Below are positions 6,799 through 16,538 of a DNA stretch of 64,000 bases, in pieces. The stretch lies in contig NZ_PJAU01000059.1 of NCBI RefSeq assembly GCF_002836255.1, forward strand, positions 425,884 through 489,883, read 5' to 3'. Every line of letters starts with the position of its first letter. Position 1 is the first letter of the stretch. The translations under genes were made by a program, and so were the position numbers. The DNA comes from Colwellia sp. 75C3 (lineage in GTDB: Bacteria; Pseudomonadota; Gammaproteobacteria; Enterobacterales; Alteromonadaceae). The notes under the pieces were generated by a model that did no database searches, was not told the origin of the DNA, and saw only the letters and a program-made list of their open reading frames with translations.

Positions 6799-8370
6799 AT
6801 GTTAGACACAAATTTACAAGCACAATTAAAAGGTTATTTAGATAACTTAAAAACACCAGTCGAGCTAATCACTTTTACTGATGAAAGTCCTAAGGCAAAA
6901 GAACTTAACCAATTAGTCACTCAAATTGCTGCGTTATCACCGCTAGTCACTGCCATCGATGGCAATAACACCGAGCAAGCATCGGCCGAGCGAGTACCAT
7001 CCATGTTGGTGCGTAGTGTGGCGAGTAATAGTGAAATGCGCTTTGCTGGCTTACCAATGGGGCATGAATTTACCTCGTTAGTGATGGCGTTATTACACAG
7101 TGGCTCACATCCATTAAAAATTGATGCTGAGCAAATAGAACAAGTACGTAACCTTCAAGGTGACTTTGTCTTTGAAACCTATATATCGCTAAGCTGCCAG
7201 AATTGTCCTGATGTGGTGCAAGCGTTAAATATGATGGCAGCCATTAACCCAAATATAAAACACACAATGATTGATGGTTCGTTATTTCAAACGGAAGTCT
7301 TTGATCGTGATGTCATGGCTGTACCGAGTGTTTATTTAAATGGAGAGTCATTTAGCCAAGGCCGTGTTTCATTAACGGATATTTTAAATAAAGTCGACAA
7401 AAATGCCGGCGCTCGTCAAAGTAAAGCATTAGAGAATAAAGAAACTTATGACTTTTTAGTGGTGGGTGGTGGGCCAGCTGGCGCAGCAGCAGCAATTTAT
7501 GCGGCACGAAAAGGTATTAGTACTGGCTTGGTCGCAGACCGATTTGGCGGACAAGTTAGCGATACCATGGCTATTGAGAATTTTATTTCGGTCAAAGCCA
7601 CTCAAGGACCCAAACTGGTTGCTAGTTTAGAAGAGCATGTTCGTGAATATGATGTTGATATCATGAACAGCAATAAAGCCAGCAAAGTGCAGCGTAATGA
7701 TAAAACCGGTTTAATTGAAGTTAGTCTCGAAAATGGAGCAATGCTGAAAAGTAAATCGGTAGTGTTAGCAACAGGGGCGCGCTGGCGTGAAATGAATGTA
7801 CCAGGTGAGCAAGAGTATCGCGGTAAAGGTGTTGCCTATTGTCCTCATTGTGATGGACCGTTATTTAAAGGCAAGCCGGTAGCTGTTATTGGCGGTGGTA
7901 ATTCAGGTATCGAAGCGGCCATTGATTTAGCGGGTATTGTTGAGCACGTAACCGTTTTAGAATTTGCTGATACGCTGCGCGCTGATGACGTTTTAGTGAG
8001 AAAAGCTAATTCATTACCTAATGTCACTATTATTACTAATGCCCAAACAACTGAAGTACTAGGTGATGGTAAACGCGTGACTAGTTTGAGCTACATTGAC
8101 CGAGCCAGTGGTGAGAATCATGCATTAGCATTAGCCGGTATTTTTGTACAAATAGGTTTGATGCCGAACAGTGAGTTTTTACAAGGTGATATCGAGTTAA
8201 CTAATCGTGGTGAAATTATTGTAGGCAGTAAAGGTGAAACATCCGTTGCTGGTGTGTATGCGGCAGGTGATGTCACTGATAGCCCGTTTAAGCAAATAAT
8301 CATTGCTATGGGCAGTGGCGCCAATGCCGCCTTAGGTGCTTTTGATTATCTTATTCGCCAAGATGCCTAG
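6799..8370 (+). CDS. ahpF: Alkyl hydroperoxide reductase flavoprotein subunit
   Basis: A 523-residue disulfide reductase that passes electrons from NADH through FAD to AhpC. The N-terminal double thioredoxin-like domain carries CQNC (Cys133, Cys136). The FAD-binding [10 protein letters not shown] motif is near residues 222-231, the active-site CPHC is Cys348/Cys351, and the pyridine-nucleotide motif GGGNSG is near 365-370. These positions match E. coli AhpF (129/132 and 345/348) with an offset of 3-4 residues. GAGG at 6789-6792 precedes the ATG. It follows ahpC in the same direction and should share OxyR control unless a separate promoter lies in the gap. Confidence 0.97.
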   Translation: MLDTNLQAQLKGYLDNLKTPVELITFTDESPKAKELNQLVTQIAALSPLVTAIDGNNTEQASAERVPSMLVRSVASNSEMRFAGLPMGHEFTSLVMALLHSGSHPLKIDAEQIEQVRNLQGDFVFETYISLSCQNCPDVVQALNMMAAINPNIKHTMIDGSLFQTEVFDRDVMAVPSVYLNGESFSQGRVSLTDILNKVDKNAGARQSKALENKETYDFLVVGGGPAGAAAAIYAARKGISTGLVADRFGGQVSDTMAIENFISVKATQGPKLVASLEEHVREYDVDIMNSNKASKVQRNDKTGLIEVSLENGAMLKSKSVVLATGARWREMNVPGEQEYRGKGVAYCPHCDGPLFKGKPVAVIGGGNSGIEAAIDLAGIVEHVTVLEFADTLRADDVLVRKANSLPNVTIITNAQTTEVLGDGKRVTSLSYIDRASGENHALALAGIFVQIGLMPNSEFLQGDIELTNRGEIIVGSKGETSVAGVYAAGDVTDSPFKQIIIAMGSGANAALGAFDYLIRQDA

Positions 8371-8412
8371 CAGAGGCTTGGTGGTAAGTTGATAGTAATA
8401 ATGAAAAAAGTA

Positions 8413-8442
8413 AGCCGCTTAAAACTTAGTATTTAAGCGGCT
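8413..8442 (-). terminator. Terminator between ahpF and the hybrid kinase gene
   Basis: An 11-bp perfect stem (AGCCGCTTAAA / TTTAAGCGGCT) has an 8-nt loop. The T run is on the minus-strand side (complement of GAAAAAAG at 8403-8410), so it best serves the kinase gene. It may also stop ahpF transcripts. Confidence 0.75.
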
Positions 8443-8462
8443 AATCATTACTTAGTGAGTAT

Positions 8463-11303
8463 TTATTTGGTTACTTCAAGTAAGCAGTTCGTTAATTGTT
8501 CAATATTAATGGGTTTGGCAAGGTGCTTAGTAAAACCTACCGACAGTGCTTTGTCTTTACTGCGCGTATCAACATCAGCCGTTAAGGCAAAAATAGGTAA
8601 ATCAGCATATTTAGACATTGCCCTTATTTGTTGTGTCGCTTGATAACCATCTAACACTGGCATCTGACAGTCCATCAAAATGACGTCTACCGGTTCTTTT
8701 TGTAAATGATCTATAGCCAATTGACCATTCTCAACAATAACAGCATCAATGCCTAACTTAGTTAATACAATACGAATAAGCTTTTGATTAATACGGTTGT
8801 CTTCAGCCACTAAGACCTTTAAGTCTGAAAGATCCTGGCTAACAAGGTTTGACTTGTCTGCGGAAGAAGTCTTAATTGGTGCCTCTTTTTCATTGTTGTT
8901 TACTATCTGTCGAAATGAATCACTTTGGCTAGCCGAAGTTTTAGGCTTAGTCCTGGTGAGTGGTAACCAACAAGTAAATATAAAGCTAGTGCCAGCGCCT
9001 TCTTTACTTTCTATAGTGATGTCTCCAGCCATTAATAGACTAAGTCTTTTTGCAATGGTTAACCCTAAACCGGTACCACCAAAATCACGAGAAGTTGAGG
9101 TGTCGGCTTGTGTGAAAGGGTTAAAGAGCTTATCTATTTTGTCCTTTGAAATTCCAATACCGGTATCTTTTACCTTAATAGCGATATGCGCTTTATTATC
9201 TGTAACTTTAACCAAGTCTGCTGTTATTGAAACACCACCACTTTGGGTGAACTTCATCGCATTACCACATAAATTCATTAATATTTGTTCAATACGTGTT
9301 TGGTCGCCAAGAAAATTAACGGCAGTAGGGAGATTGTCCTTCAAGCGCCAAGAGAGTTCTTTATTGCTAGCCTCTGCTTCAAATAAACTATAAATACGCT
9401 GTAACACCAAGTGCATATCAAATGCTTCATTGGTGAGAAGTAACTTTTCGGATTCAATTTTTGATATATCAAGAATGTTATTTACTATATGCAGTAATAA
9501 GTCTGATGAAACATCAATATGTTGCAGATAGGATTTAATTTCATCCATATTGCTGGACACTTTAGCCAATTGAGCAAAACCAATCACTGAATTCATCGGG
9601 GTTCTTATTTCATGGCTCATATTCGCTAAAAATTGGCTTTTCGCTTTGTTGGCATAATTAGCTTCTTCCATTGCCTCATTAAGAGACTTAGTGCGTCGGC
9701 TAACTAGGCTGTTTAACTGTAACTGCCTATTATTCATCAATAAAAGCGACGTGATTATCGTAATGGCAATGACGACCAGTAATAAGAAAAATCGTAAAAA
9801 ATTCTGATGTTGTTGGCGAGTCAAATAACTTTCGTTAGCAAATAAATGAATGGTCCATTTCTGTCCAGCGACATTAAAATCATGACTAAAATGCCTATTT
9901 GAATCTTTTAAAGTTGACTCATGAGTGTCGTTATGAGAAATGGCATTAGATAAGAACCACTGCTTTTTATTGTGTTCAAACACCTCATAATAAAATAAGT
10001 TTTCTTGAGAATCACTGATGGCATTACGGATCATTTTTTCCGCTAGATATACACCCGTGGCAAAACCAATTAATTTTTTATCCGTCGTTTTTTTAGCGTC
10101 AATGGTTTGTTCAAATACCGGAAAAAACAATAAAAAGGCTGGCTCTTTTTCAAATGATTGCACCAATTGAATAATAGGGGTGGCTTGTGGTTGATAATTA
10201 GCCATGATGCTATCTAAGGTCTTCTTCCGTGAAGGGTTAGAGTACACGTTAAAACCTATTGCTTTACCATTACTTTCTTCTGGGCTAATCAATTTTACAT
10301 AAACCAAATCGTCGTTAATTGATAACGGCTTACCTCTGATCGCGACCTTCTTCTGATAATGTTGCGCTAATTGTGTTTCATGGCTTTGCTTTTGTGTTTG
10401 ATTAATTAGAGGATTCCATGACATAGCTTTGAGTGTGTTAGAGCTTTGTGTAAGCTTATTAACAAAGTCATGAAATTGCTCACGTGAGGCATCGGGATTA
10501 TTCTGAACAAAAGTTGCTAATAAGCTTAGTTGTTCAATACTAGTACTTATTTGACGGTAAATACCATTTTCTATTACGTTTGATTCTTTTGTTATCAACT
10601 CAACATCATTGCTGTTTGAGCTAGCAGTAAAAAAATTTGTCAGTAAAATGATAATAATTAACAAAGCACTCACAGCATATAAAATAATCAGCCTAGCATT
10701 ACGTTGCTCCGCTTTTAATTGCTGAAAGCTAAGTAAACTAAACAGAAAAGGCACCGAAAGCAGTACCCCTAATGAGTCGCTTAACCACCAATACACTAAA
10801 TTTAATTGAAAATCTTCAGCACTATAATAAGGGTTCAATAGTGTAAAAGTGCTAACACCTACCGTTGAAGAGATTAAATTAACTAAAATTCCAACAAATA
10901 AAATAAAATAGAGTGTTTTTTTGTTCTGCGATTGACTGATAGGATTACCTAACCAGTACCTGAGCAATGCACTTCCTGCCATGGCTTGCAGTCCTGCTCC
11001 GGTGGCAATAATGGCATTTTGTAGCGCGGTAACCGAGAATAATAAGTTGATGTTAAAGTTTGGAATGATTGAAAAGTTAAAAATAAATGCTGCCAGAAAT
11101 ACCGCAGGGAAAAAACGCCACCACCACAAATAACAACCCACTAATGCTATACCAGCAGGTAACCAGATTGGAACTATTTGGCTATGAAATGAAATCGACG
11201 ATAAAAGGTGGCCAAAAATTATATAACTAGCGAAAAGGGTAAGGTACAAAGGCCAAGCTTTATTGAGTGGATATGGATTTTTCATTAAGTTAGTATCTTC
11301 CAC
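8463..11303 (-). CDS. MASE1-CHASE hybrid sensor histidine kinase with receiver domain
   Basis: A 946-residue inner-membrane hybrid kinase. An N-terminal MASE1-like block of about eight membrane segments spans roughly residues 15-225 (IVPIWLPAGIALVGCYLWWW and related). A periplasmic CHASE-like domain (about 235-500) follows, then a further membrane segment near 515-535. The dimerisation/phosphoacceptor helix has FLANMSHEIRTPMN with His564. A Bergerat ATPase domain follows (LCGNAMKFT, KDTGIGI, GGTGLGL), and last a receiver (VILMDCQMPVLDGYQAT, Asp878). His564 should pass phosphate to Asp878 and then to a separate Hpt protein. MASE1-CHASE input suggests sensing of a small envelope ligand. The gene is monocistronic and no partner regulator lies beside it. 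Confidence 0.93.
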   Translation of the reverse strand: MEDTNLMKNPYPLNKAWPLYLTLFASYIIFGHLLSSISFHSQIVPIWLPAGIALVGCYLWWWRFFPAVFLAAFIFNFSIIPNFNINLLFSVTALQNAIIATGAGLQAMAGSALLRYWLGNPISQSQNKKTLYFILFVGILVNLISSTVGVSTFTLLNPYYSAEDFQLNLVYWWLSDSLGVLLSVPFLFSLLSFQQLKAEQRNARLIILYAVSALLIIIILLTNFFTASSNSNDVELITKESNVIENGIYRQISTSIEQLSLLATFVQNNPDASREQFHDFVNKLTQSSNTLKAMSWNPLINQTQKQSHETQLAQHYQKKVAIRGKPLSINDDLVYVKLISPEESNGKAIGFNVYSNPSRKKTLDSIMANYQPQATPIIQLVQSFEKEPAFLLFFPVFEQTIDAKKTTDKKLIGFATGVYLAEKMIRNAISDSQENLFYYEVFEHNKKQWFLSNAISHNDTHESTLKDSNRHFSHDFNVAGQKWTIHLFANESYLTRQQHQNFLRFFLLLVVIAITIITSLLLMNNRQLQLNSLVSRRTKSLNEAMEEANYANKAKSQFLANMSHEIRTPMNSVIGFAQLAKVSSNMDEIKSYLQHIDVSSDLLLHIVNNILDISKIESEKLLLTNEAFDMHLVLQRIYSLFEAEASNKELSWRLKDNLPTAVNFLGDQTRIEQILMNLCGNAMKFTQSGGVSITADLVKVTDNKAHIAIKVKDTGIGISKDKIDKLFNPFTQADTSTSRDFGGTGLGLTIAKRLSLLMAGDITIESKEGAGTSFIFTCWLPLTRTKPKTSASQSDSFRQIVNNNEKEAPIKTSSADKSNLVSQDLSDLKVLVAEDNRINQKLIRIVLTKLGIDAVIVENGQLAIDHLQKEPVDVILMDCQMPVLDGYQATQQIRAMSKYADLPIFALTADVDTRSKDKALSVGFTKHLAKPINIEQLTNCLLEVTK

Positions 11304-11613
11304 AACAGTCCTTTGAGATTCATATTTACAATTGTAATCAACTATAAACTAAAAGTAAGTATTTACAATATGTTGAAAGATTTTGTTATGTTGCATCGAT
11401 ATGATTTTTAAACAGTTTTTGTCGTTGGTTAGTTTAGTGGTTTAGAGGACTTTTTTTTCGTGATTTTTGGATGTTTTTAATTACAGCAATTGATGTATTC
11501 AAGTATCAACGGCCAACATCGATTAAAGCTAGCTTAGTGTCATTAAAATAGTCAATATATTGGTATGTAAGTTGCTTGTAAAAAAGATGTCAATATATTG
11601 TGGTGTTTATTAA
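11304..11613. other. Divergent promoter region between hybrid kinase and the 239-residue protein
   Basis: A 310-bp gap shared by two divergent genes. Its right part holds the twin GTCAATATATTG repeats described separately. The left part is very AT-rich and must carry the kinase promoter, but no convincing hexamer pair stands out. No gene is seen. Confidence 0.4.
11551..11600 (+). promoter_or_regulatory. Two direct copies of a palindromic 12-mer, possible operator pair
   Basis: GTCAATATATTG occurs at 11551-11562 and again at 11589-11600, 38 bp apart from start to start. CAATATATTG within it is a perfect palindrome. The second copy ends 13 bp before the ATG of the next gene, so a bound protein could block transcription or translation initiation there. 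No known regulator is recognised. Confidence 0.5.
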
Positions 11614-12333
11614 ATGATCAATAACCTAGGCCTATATAGCGCCAATTTTAATAATTCAACGGTAAGTCAGCAAAATACTGCTGAAATACAAGCGATAGCT
11701 GAAAAGCATGCTGAAAGTAATGTTAAAAATGAAGAGCCCGCTAGTGTCGATAATAATATATATTTATCAAGCAGAGCTCAAAAAATCAATGCCATTAGCA
11801 GTGAGTTTTTTAGTGGTGCTCAGCTGACATTTGATGATGTTAGCGCGTTGAAGGAAAAACTTTACCAATTTGGGCTGATTTCAAAGGGCGATTATGCAAC
11901 GTTAACTGATGTTAAAGCTGATGCTACAAGTAGCGAATCGGATGCTAAAACATCGACCACTACGTTAACTAGCTTCCTTGATGATTTCATTGGACGTTTA
12001 AATGCAGATGATAAAGATGAAAATACCGAAAATGATGATGTTGCCGCTGAAAGTGAGACAATAATAGCGTTAACGGCAGCATTAACTACCGCAAAAAAAA
12101 TATTGAATAACGTTGAAGAGCAGAAACTCGACACTGATTTTAACTCAAATCTTAAAAATTCATTAGCTTTACTTAAGCAAACAATCAATGATGAATCATT
12201 TGAACAGTTAGCTTTAGATGACAAAATAGGACTAAGTAAAGTACATCAGGCACTCGAAATAGTTGATCGCCTATCGCCACAGCGGTTGAATAACGATAAG
12301 GTGAATCAGTATATTAACTTATCTTTTAGGTAG
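11614..12333 (+). CDS. Uncharacterised 239-residue protein
   Basis: I do not recognise a characterised family. There is no signal peptide or membrane segment. The composition is polar and acidic, with a low-complexity Ser/Thr/Asp/Glu linker (about residues 103-150). A conserved-looking block, YLSSRAQKINAISSEFFSG (about 50-68), is followed by a predicted helix pair, and the C-terminus is helical (LSKVHQALEIVDRLSPQRL). Related short cytoplasmic proteins occur in Alteromonadales without known function, as far as I recall. The gene stands alone between the kinase and ydbH and is preceded by two copies of GTCAATATATTG. No good Shine-Dalgarno sequence precedes the ATG. Confidence 0.7.
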   Translation: MINNLGLYSANFNNSTVSQQNTAEIQAIAEKHAESNVKNEEPASVDNNIYLSSRAQKINAISSEFFSGAQLTFDDVSALKEKLYQFGLISKGDYATLTDVKADATSSESDAKTSTTTLTSFLDDFIGRLNADDKDENTENDDVAAESETIIALTAALTTAKKILNNVEEQKLDTDFNSNLKNSLALLKQTINDESFEQLALDDKIGLSKVHQALEIVDRLSPQRLNNDKVNQYINLSFR

Positions 12334-12440
12334 TCATTTAATAGGGCTTATGGATGGCTTAAGAAAAATAACAAAGTATTCTTAGTACACTATCACCTCC
12401 CATTAATTCCCACTGAAATTTGCATGGTAATTGGTATAAT

Positions 12441-15074
12441 ATGCATATCACTCCTCTTTTGAAGTTAGGCATTATATTGCGGTTGTTCAAATTCACCTTA
12501 GCTATATGCTTAGTCATTGCTATCACACTTAGTTCGGTATTCTATGCTCGAAACTCGGTGGTTACATCGTTAGTAAATAACTATCTGACGCAGCATAATG
12601 CCGTTTTAACATGCATTGACTTTACTCTAAATTCTGACTTGGATTTGGTCATTTCGCATTTATGCATCGACTCGCCTTATGCTGATATAGAACTGATAGA
12701 TAGCCTGATAGTGTGGCGATTTGAAGCAAACAATATTGCAGTTAATAAGTTATCTGAAGCGATTTCAGCGATAAGCATTGCAGCGGTTAATGTACGAGCA
12801 AAAGCTGACTTGTCATTTCCGGAAAGTGCAATATCAGCAAAAAGCACAGTAAAACTTAGCGAGTTACCAGTCTTTATTAGAAAGCAATTTGATGATCTTG
12901 CATTACTGTCACCTCCCGTTGATATAGATATCAAAACGTTTAATTACCAGCCTTTTTCAGAGAGTCAAAATCAGTCCTACCAAGGGCGATTTTCAATGAA
13001 TGCCCAACAATTAAACTTCTTCCTAGCCAACCAAAAGCAAGAGCCTATATTTTCCTTTGAACTCGTTAAAAAAGGCCAGAATATAAGCGCCAATGTGGAG
13101 ACTGATTTAACTAGATTAAGATCACTGCTTATTAATCATAAAACAGCTTTTCCACCTAGTTTATCTTCGCTATTAATAGATGAAACGTGGTTTGCTACGG
13201 GTAACGTTACCAGCCAATTTAACTGGCAGAATAAAATTCTCAGTATGAAAAATCAAGTCACAGGCTTTTCTTTTGATGCATCGAAAAATTTTGCATCACT
13301 AGAGTCAGTTAAGTCAGACACAATATTCACTTGGCAAACAAACTTAACAGCCGAACACCTGCACTTTGATTTTACTAATGAGCACCATCAGGGAAGTAAT
13401 CAAGAAAATAACCAAAGTAATAACATAGAGCTAGCTTTTAATTCAGTAAAATTGATTGAGTTATTAACAGCACAAGGCATTGACCAGCAGCTAATAAATC
13501 TCATCGTAGATAACGCCATCGACACTTTGACTATCAAGCCTATAGGTTCGCTAAACGTCGATTTTTCCAATGAAACCATAACCAGTGATGGCATTGATAT
13601 TTTTGGTAGTAATCTGAATGAACCAATACAATTGTCGTTCAACGATTTAGCATTCAATTATTCTGATGATGTAGCTATAACCGTTAATATGCAGAAAGCT
13701 AAATTTTCGCTAGCAGGATATGCAAATATTTCCCAATTAAAGCCTTATAGCAGTCAGCAAGTAAAACTAAATGTTGTTGGTGAAATTGAGCAGCAGAGTG
13801 AAATTTGGCAGTTAACACTTGGCCAAGGAACGGTAATTGAATTGGCGCAGCTGAGCTTACCGTCAGCTAAGTCTACAGATATAACGATAAGCAAAGCACG
13901 GCCCCGGATAAAATCGTTAATCAGTCACTGGCAGGGTAATGTTGTACTTAATAAAAACGATGATGTGACTTTTGAGTTGGAGATTAGTAATCAGCTAAGC
14001 AAGCTAAGTTACCCTAATATCATACAAGTAAATGATCTTGAGTTAACAGCAGAGGTCAGTGGTGGCATTAATGATATAACCATAGCTGCCAAAGTTGTGG
14101 CTGATAACGTACCAATAGGGATCGCTCAAATAACGGGAGAGTTACGTAATCCGAGCGTGGTTATATCGGCACAAGATGTTTTACTTACCGATTTATTAGC
14201 CTTACAAGTAAAACTCCCCGTAGAGTTGAAGCTCATTGACGGCACTATAGACTATCGCTTATCTGGGCAAGTAAACAACCGTGAAGACTTAATGGCTAAC
14301 TCAATGTCATTAGCAATAAAGGTGCAAGATCTTACTGGGGAGGTCGATGGTACTTGGTTACAAGAGCTTAATTGGCAACAGAATTTCACTGTAAAAGGTG
14401 GTCAGATAAAGACGCTACGTGATGGCACGTTAACATCAAATAATCTGACTATTGCCAAGATTGAAACGGCTACACCCATTCATAACTTATCAACAACAAC
14501 CGCTATCGATTTTTCACAAAATACCCTAAAGCTATTGGTACATAATACGTGGGGTAACTTATTAGGCGGGCGTTTTGACATAGTAAAAGCTCAGTGGCCT
14601 TTTAATAAAGCATTACCGATAAATGTTAAGTTAACTAAAATAGATTTAGAGAAACTGCTCGAATTAGATAAAAAGCAGGGTATTGTCGTTACCGGAAAGG
14701 TCTCTGGTGAATTACCTATCTTTTATGACGGAGAGCACTTTCTTATCAAAGAAGGGGGCTTAAAAAATGTTGGTGATGGCATTATCCAAGTTTATAATAA
14801 TCCCGCGGTAGAAGAATTAAAAGGCACCAGTACTGAATTAAAATTAGCATTTGATGCTTTAGAAAACTTACATTATCATCACCTCTCTTCAAAAGTATCA
14901 ATGGGTGATGATGGTTACATGTTATTAGTCACAGCGATTAAAGGCAGAAACCCTGATTTAGATAATGAGGTAAATTTGAATTTAAATCTTAGCTATGATT
15001 TATTAGGTTTACTCGAATCACTCAATATCACCGAACACTTTGAGAGCAAAGTTCTTAAAGGCTTACAACACTAA
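12441..15074 (+). CDS. ydbH: YdbH-family AsmA-like intermembrane lipid transport protein
   Basis: An 877-residue protein with one N-terminal membrane anchor (about residues 8-32) and a long periplasmic beta-rich body. It is the first gene of a three-gene set with YnbE- and YdbL-type partners, the same order as ydbH-ynbE-ydbL in E. coli, and has nearly the same length as E. coli YdbH. YdbH is an AsmA-like bridge protein proposed to carry phospholipids from inner to outer membrane, redundantly with TamB and YhdP. I chose ATG 12441 over an in-frame TTG at 12420, because the protein then begins with a short positive N-region before the anchor. TATAAT directly precedes this ATG, so a leaderless or alternative start remains possible. 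Confidence 0.88.
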   Translation: MHITPLLKLGIILRLFKFTLAICLVIAITLSSVFYARNSVVTSLVNNYLTQHNAVLTCIDFTLNSDLDLVISHLCIDSPYADIELIDSLIVWRFEANNIAVNKLSEAISAISIAAVNVRAKADLSFPESAISAKSTVKLSELPVFIRKQFDDLALLSPPVDIDIKTFNYQPFSESQNQSYQGRFSMNAQQLNFFLANQKQEPIFSFELVKKGQNISANVETDLTRLRSLLINHKTAFPPSLSSLLIDETWFATGNVTSQFNWQNKILSMKNQVTGFSFDASKNFASLESVKSDTIFTWQTNLTAEHLHFDFTNEHHQGSNQENNQSNNIELAFNSVKLIELLTAQGIDQQLINLIVDNAIDTLTIKPIGSLNVDFSNETITSDGIDIFGSNLNEPIQLSFNDLAFNYSDDVAITVNMQKAKFSLAGYANISQLKPYSSQQVKLNVVGEIEQQSEIWQLTLGQGTVIELAQLSLPSAKSTDITISKARPRIKSLISHWQGNVVLNKNDDVTFELEISNQLSKLSYPNIIQVNDLELTAEVSGGINDITIAAKVVADNVPIGIAQITGELRNPSVVISAQDVLLTDLLALQVKLPVELKLIDGTIDYRLSGQVNNREDLMANSMSLAIKVQDLTGEVDGTWLQELNWQQNFTVKGGQIKTLRDGTLTSNNLTIAKIETATPIHNLSTTTAIDFSQNTLKLLVHNTWGNLLGGRFDIVKAQWPFNKALPINVKLTKIDLEKLLELDKKQGIVVTGKVSGELPIFYDGEHFLIKEGGLKNVGDGIIQVYNNPAVEELKGTSTELKLAFDALENLHYHHLSSKVSMGDDGYMLLVTAIKGRNPDLDNEVNLNLNLSYDLLGLLESLNITEHFESKVLKGLQH

Positions 15075-15083
15075 GGAACATCT

Positions 15084-15266
15084 ATGGGTAAAATACTGGC
15101 ACCTTTGCTAGCTGTATTTTTATTTACGGCATGTACTCACAAAATTGAAGTGAGTGCTAAAGAGCCGATTACGATTAATTTGAATCTAAAAATTGATCAT
15201 GAAATCCGAGTTAAAGTAGATAAAGAACTCGATGATATTTTCAGTGACGATAGTGATATATTTTAG
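15084..15266 (+). CDS. ynbE: YnbE-family outer-membrane lipoprotein
   Basis: A 60-residue lipoprotein with signal MGKILAPLLAVFLF and lipobox TAC (Cys17). The mature part, with KEPITINLNLKIDHEI and an acidic tail, matches the YnbE family closely. In E. coli, YnbE is the outer-membrane partner that stacks on the C-terminus of YdbH to complete the intermembrane bridge. It starts 9 nt after the ydbH stop, with AAGGAA as RBS, so the genes are co-transcribed. Confidence 0.93.
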   Translation: MGKILAPLLAVFLFTACTHKIEVSAKEPITINLNLKIDHEIRVKVDKELDDIFSDDSDIF

Positions 15267-15271
15267 GAGTA

Positions 15272-15628
15272 ATGATGAATAAATTAATAAAAAACTCAAT
15301 CAAGCACTCAATAAAAAAAGTTAGCCTAGTGCTAGTTGCCTCTACTCTGGCATTTTCGGCTTGGGCAATATCTCTTGATCAAGCTAAACAGCAAGGCCTT
15401 GTTGGTGAAATGGCTAATGGCTACTTAGGTGTCGTTGTTGCCAGTAGTGAAACCACTAGCTTAGTTGATATGGTTAACAAAAAGCGTAAAGATATTTACT
15501 TGAACTTAGCGAGAAAAAATAAAATTACTATGCAACAAGTCACCAAGTTAGCAGGTAAAAAGTCTATCGCTAAAACTCAGTCAGGACATTTAATCCAAAA
15601 CACTGCGGGGCAGTGGGTTAAAAAATAA
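15272..15628 (+). CDS. ydbL: YdbL-family periplasmic protein (DUF1318)
   Basis: A 118-residue exported protein. The signal peptide runs to about ALA-FSAWA (residue 32), and then comes the DUF1318 body: LDQAKQQGLVGEMANGYLGVV, a Lys-rich NKKRKDIYLNLARKN helix and a C-terminal GHLIQNTAGQWVKK. YdbL is thought to keep YdbH and YnbE from over-assembling. It starts 5 nt after the ynbE stop. ATG codons occur at 15272 and 15275; AGGAG (15265-15269) is better spaced for the second, which removes one Met only. A terminator follows. Confidence 0.92.
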   Translation: MMNKLIKNSIKHSIKKVSLVLVASTLAFSAWAISLDQAKQQGLVGEMANGYLGVVVASSETTSLVDMVNKKRKDIYLNLARKNKITMQQVTKLAGKKSIAKTQSGHLIQNTAGQWVKK

Positions 15629-15651
15629 AGTTATTCTCTGCTAACGATAGT

Positions 15652-15687
15652 AAAGCCGCAAAGCTGGGTTAGTATTGGGGCTTTTTT
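15652..15687 (+). terminator. Terminator of the ydbH-ynbE-ydbL operon
   Basis: AAAGCC pairs with GGCTTT, followed by a T run (15682-15687), 24 nt after the ydbL stop. Confidence 0.65.
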
Positions 15688-15785
15688 GTATTTAAAATTT
15701 ATCGATTAATCATTACAAGTGACTATATTTAATGGTTTATATCGGAATATTTGATGGGGAAAAATACCGTTTGAATAATAGATAG

Positions 15786-16538
15786 TTAATGCATGACCTC
15801 GAGGCCATATTGTTCCAACAACTGTTCTAATGTGCCCTTTTTTTGCATCTGTTCAAGTAGTTTGTTGATATAGCTGATCGAGGGGCTGCTATTTTGACGA
15901 ACTAAAATGGTATGTTGATAGATTTGATCAAATTTTTTGGAGATCAGTAGTTTGTTTTTATCTTCGGGTGACTGGGAAAGATGATAATTCAAATACTCTT
16001 TTGACAATACTGCAATATCGCCACGATTATTAAGGATTAACTCAAGACTCTTTTTTTGGCTGTTAGTCTGTAAAATATTAAAATTATTTTCCAGATGTTT
16101 CTGGTCGGCATTAAAACCGGCGAATTTATAGTGATAGCCTAAAACCCCGACCATGGCTTTGTTTTTAAAATCGGAAAAAAATTCCTGCCCTCTGCCTGGT
16201 TTAGCTTGAGTTACATAAACTTCAGCACCTGTTACAAAAGTTTTCGAGACAGCGACTGGGTATTTTTCCCAACCCCAGTGTTTGCTTTCAAAGATCATCA
16301 TGTCGAATTTTTCTTTTTCAAAATCACTGTAACGACGTCTAGCTGTTGTGGGTACTGCTATAAATTCATACTTCTGTTGAAGTGCATTCATCGCAGCTAT
16401 CATTTGAACGGAAATGCCGGTCGTTTTATCAGTGATGAAAGCATAAGGAGGAAAATCGTATACGCCTACTTTGACAATTTCAGCAGCGAAAGCACTGGCA
16501 GAGAGTAAAGAGCTAACAAGTATGGCGTACAGTCTCAT
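15786..16538 (-). CDS. Periplasmic solute-binding protein, SBP_bac_3 type
   Basis: A 250-residue protein with signal peptide MRLYAILVSSLLSASAFA. Its family-3 solute-binding domain begins EIVKVGVYDFPPYAF, and motifs such as GISVQMIAAMNAL and DMMIFESKHWGWE are seen. Its ATG overlaps the stop of the upstream deaminase gene by 4 nt, so translation is coupled. No permease genes are adjacent. The pairing suggests a link between uptake or sensing of a small ligand, possibly a pyrimidine or amine, and the deaminase. That link is inference, since most family members bind amino acids. Confidence 0.8.
   Translation of the reverse strand: MRLYAILVSSLLSASAFAAEIVKVGVYDFPPYAFITDKTTGISVQMIAAMNALQQKYEFIAVPTTARRRYSDFEKEKFDMMIFESKHWGWEKYPVAVSKTFVTGAEVYVTQAKPGRGQEFFSDFKNKAMVGVLGYHYKFAGFNADQKHLENNFNILQTNSQKKSLELILNNRGDIAVLSKEYLNYHLSQSPEDKNKLLISKKFDQIYQHTILVRQNSSPSISYINKLLEQMQKKGTLEQLLEQYGLEVMH

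Noticed and set aside
7845..8324. Minus-strand frames opposite ahpF
   Set aside because: Shadows of ahpF; products show no family features.
12420..12440. TTG start extending YdbH by seven residues
   Set aside because: No RBS before the TTG; ATG 12441 gives a normal anchor sequence. The choice is not certain.
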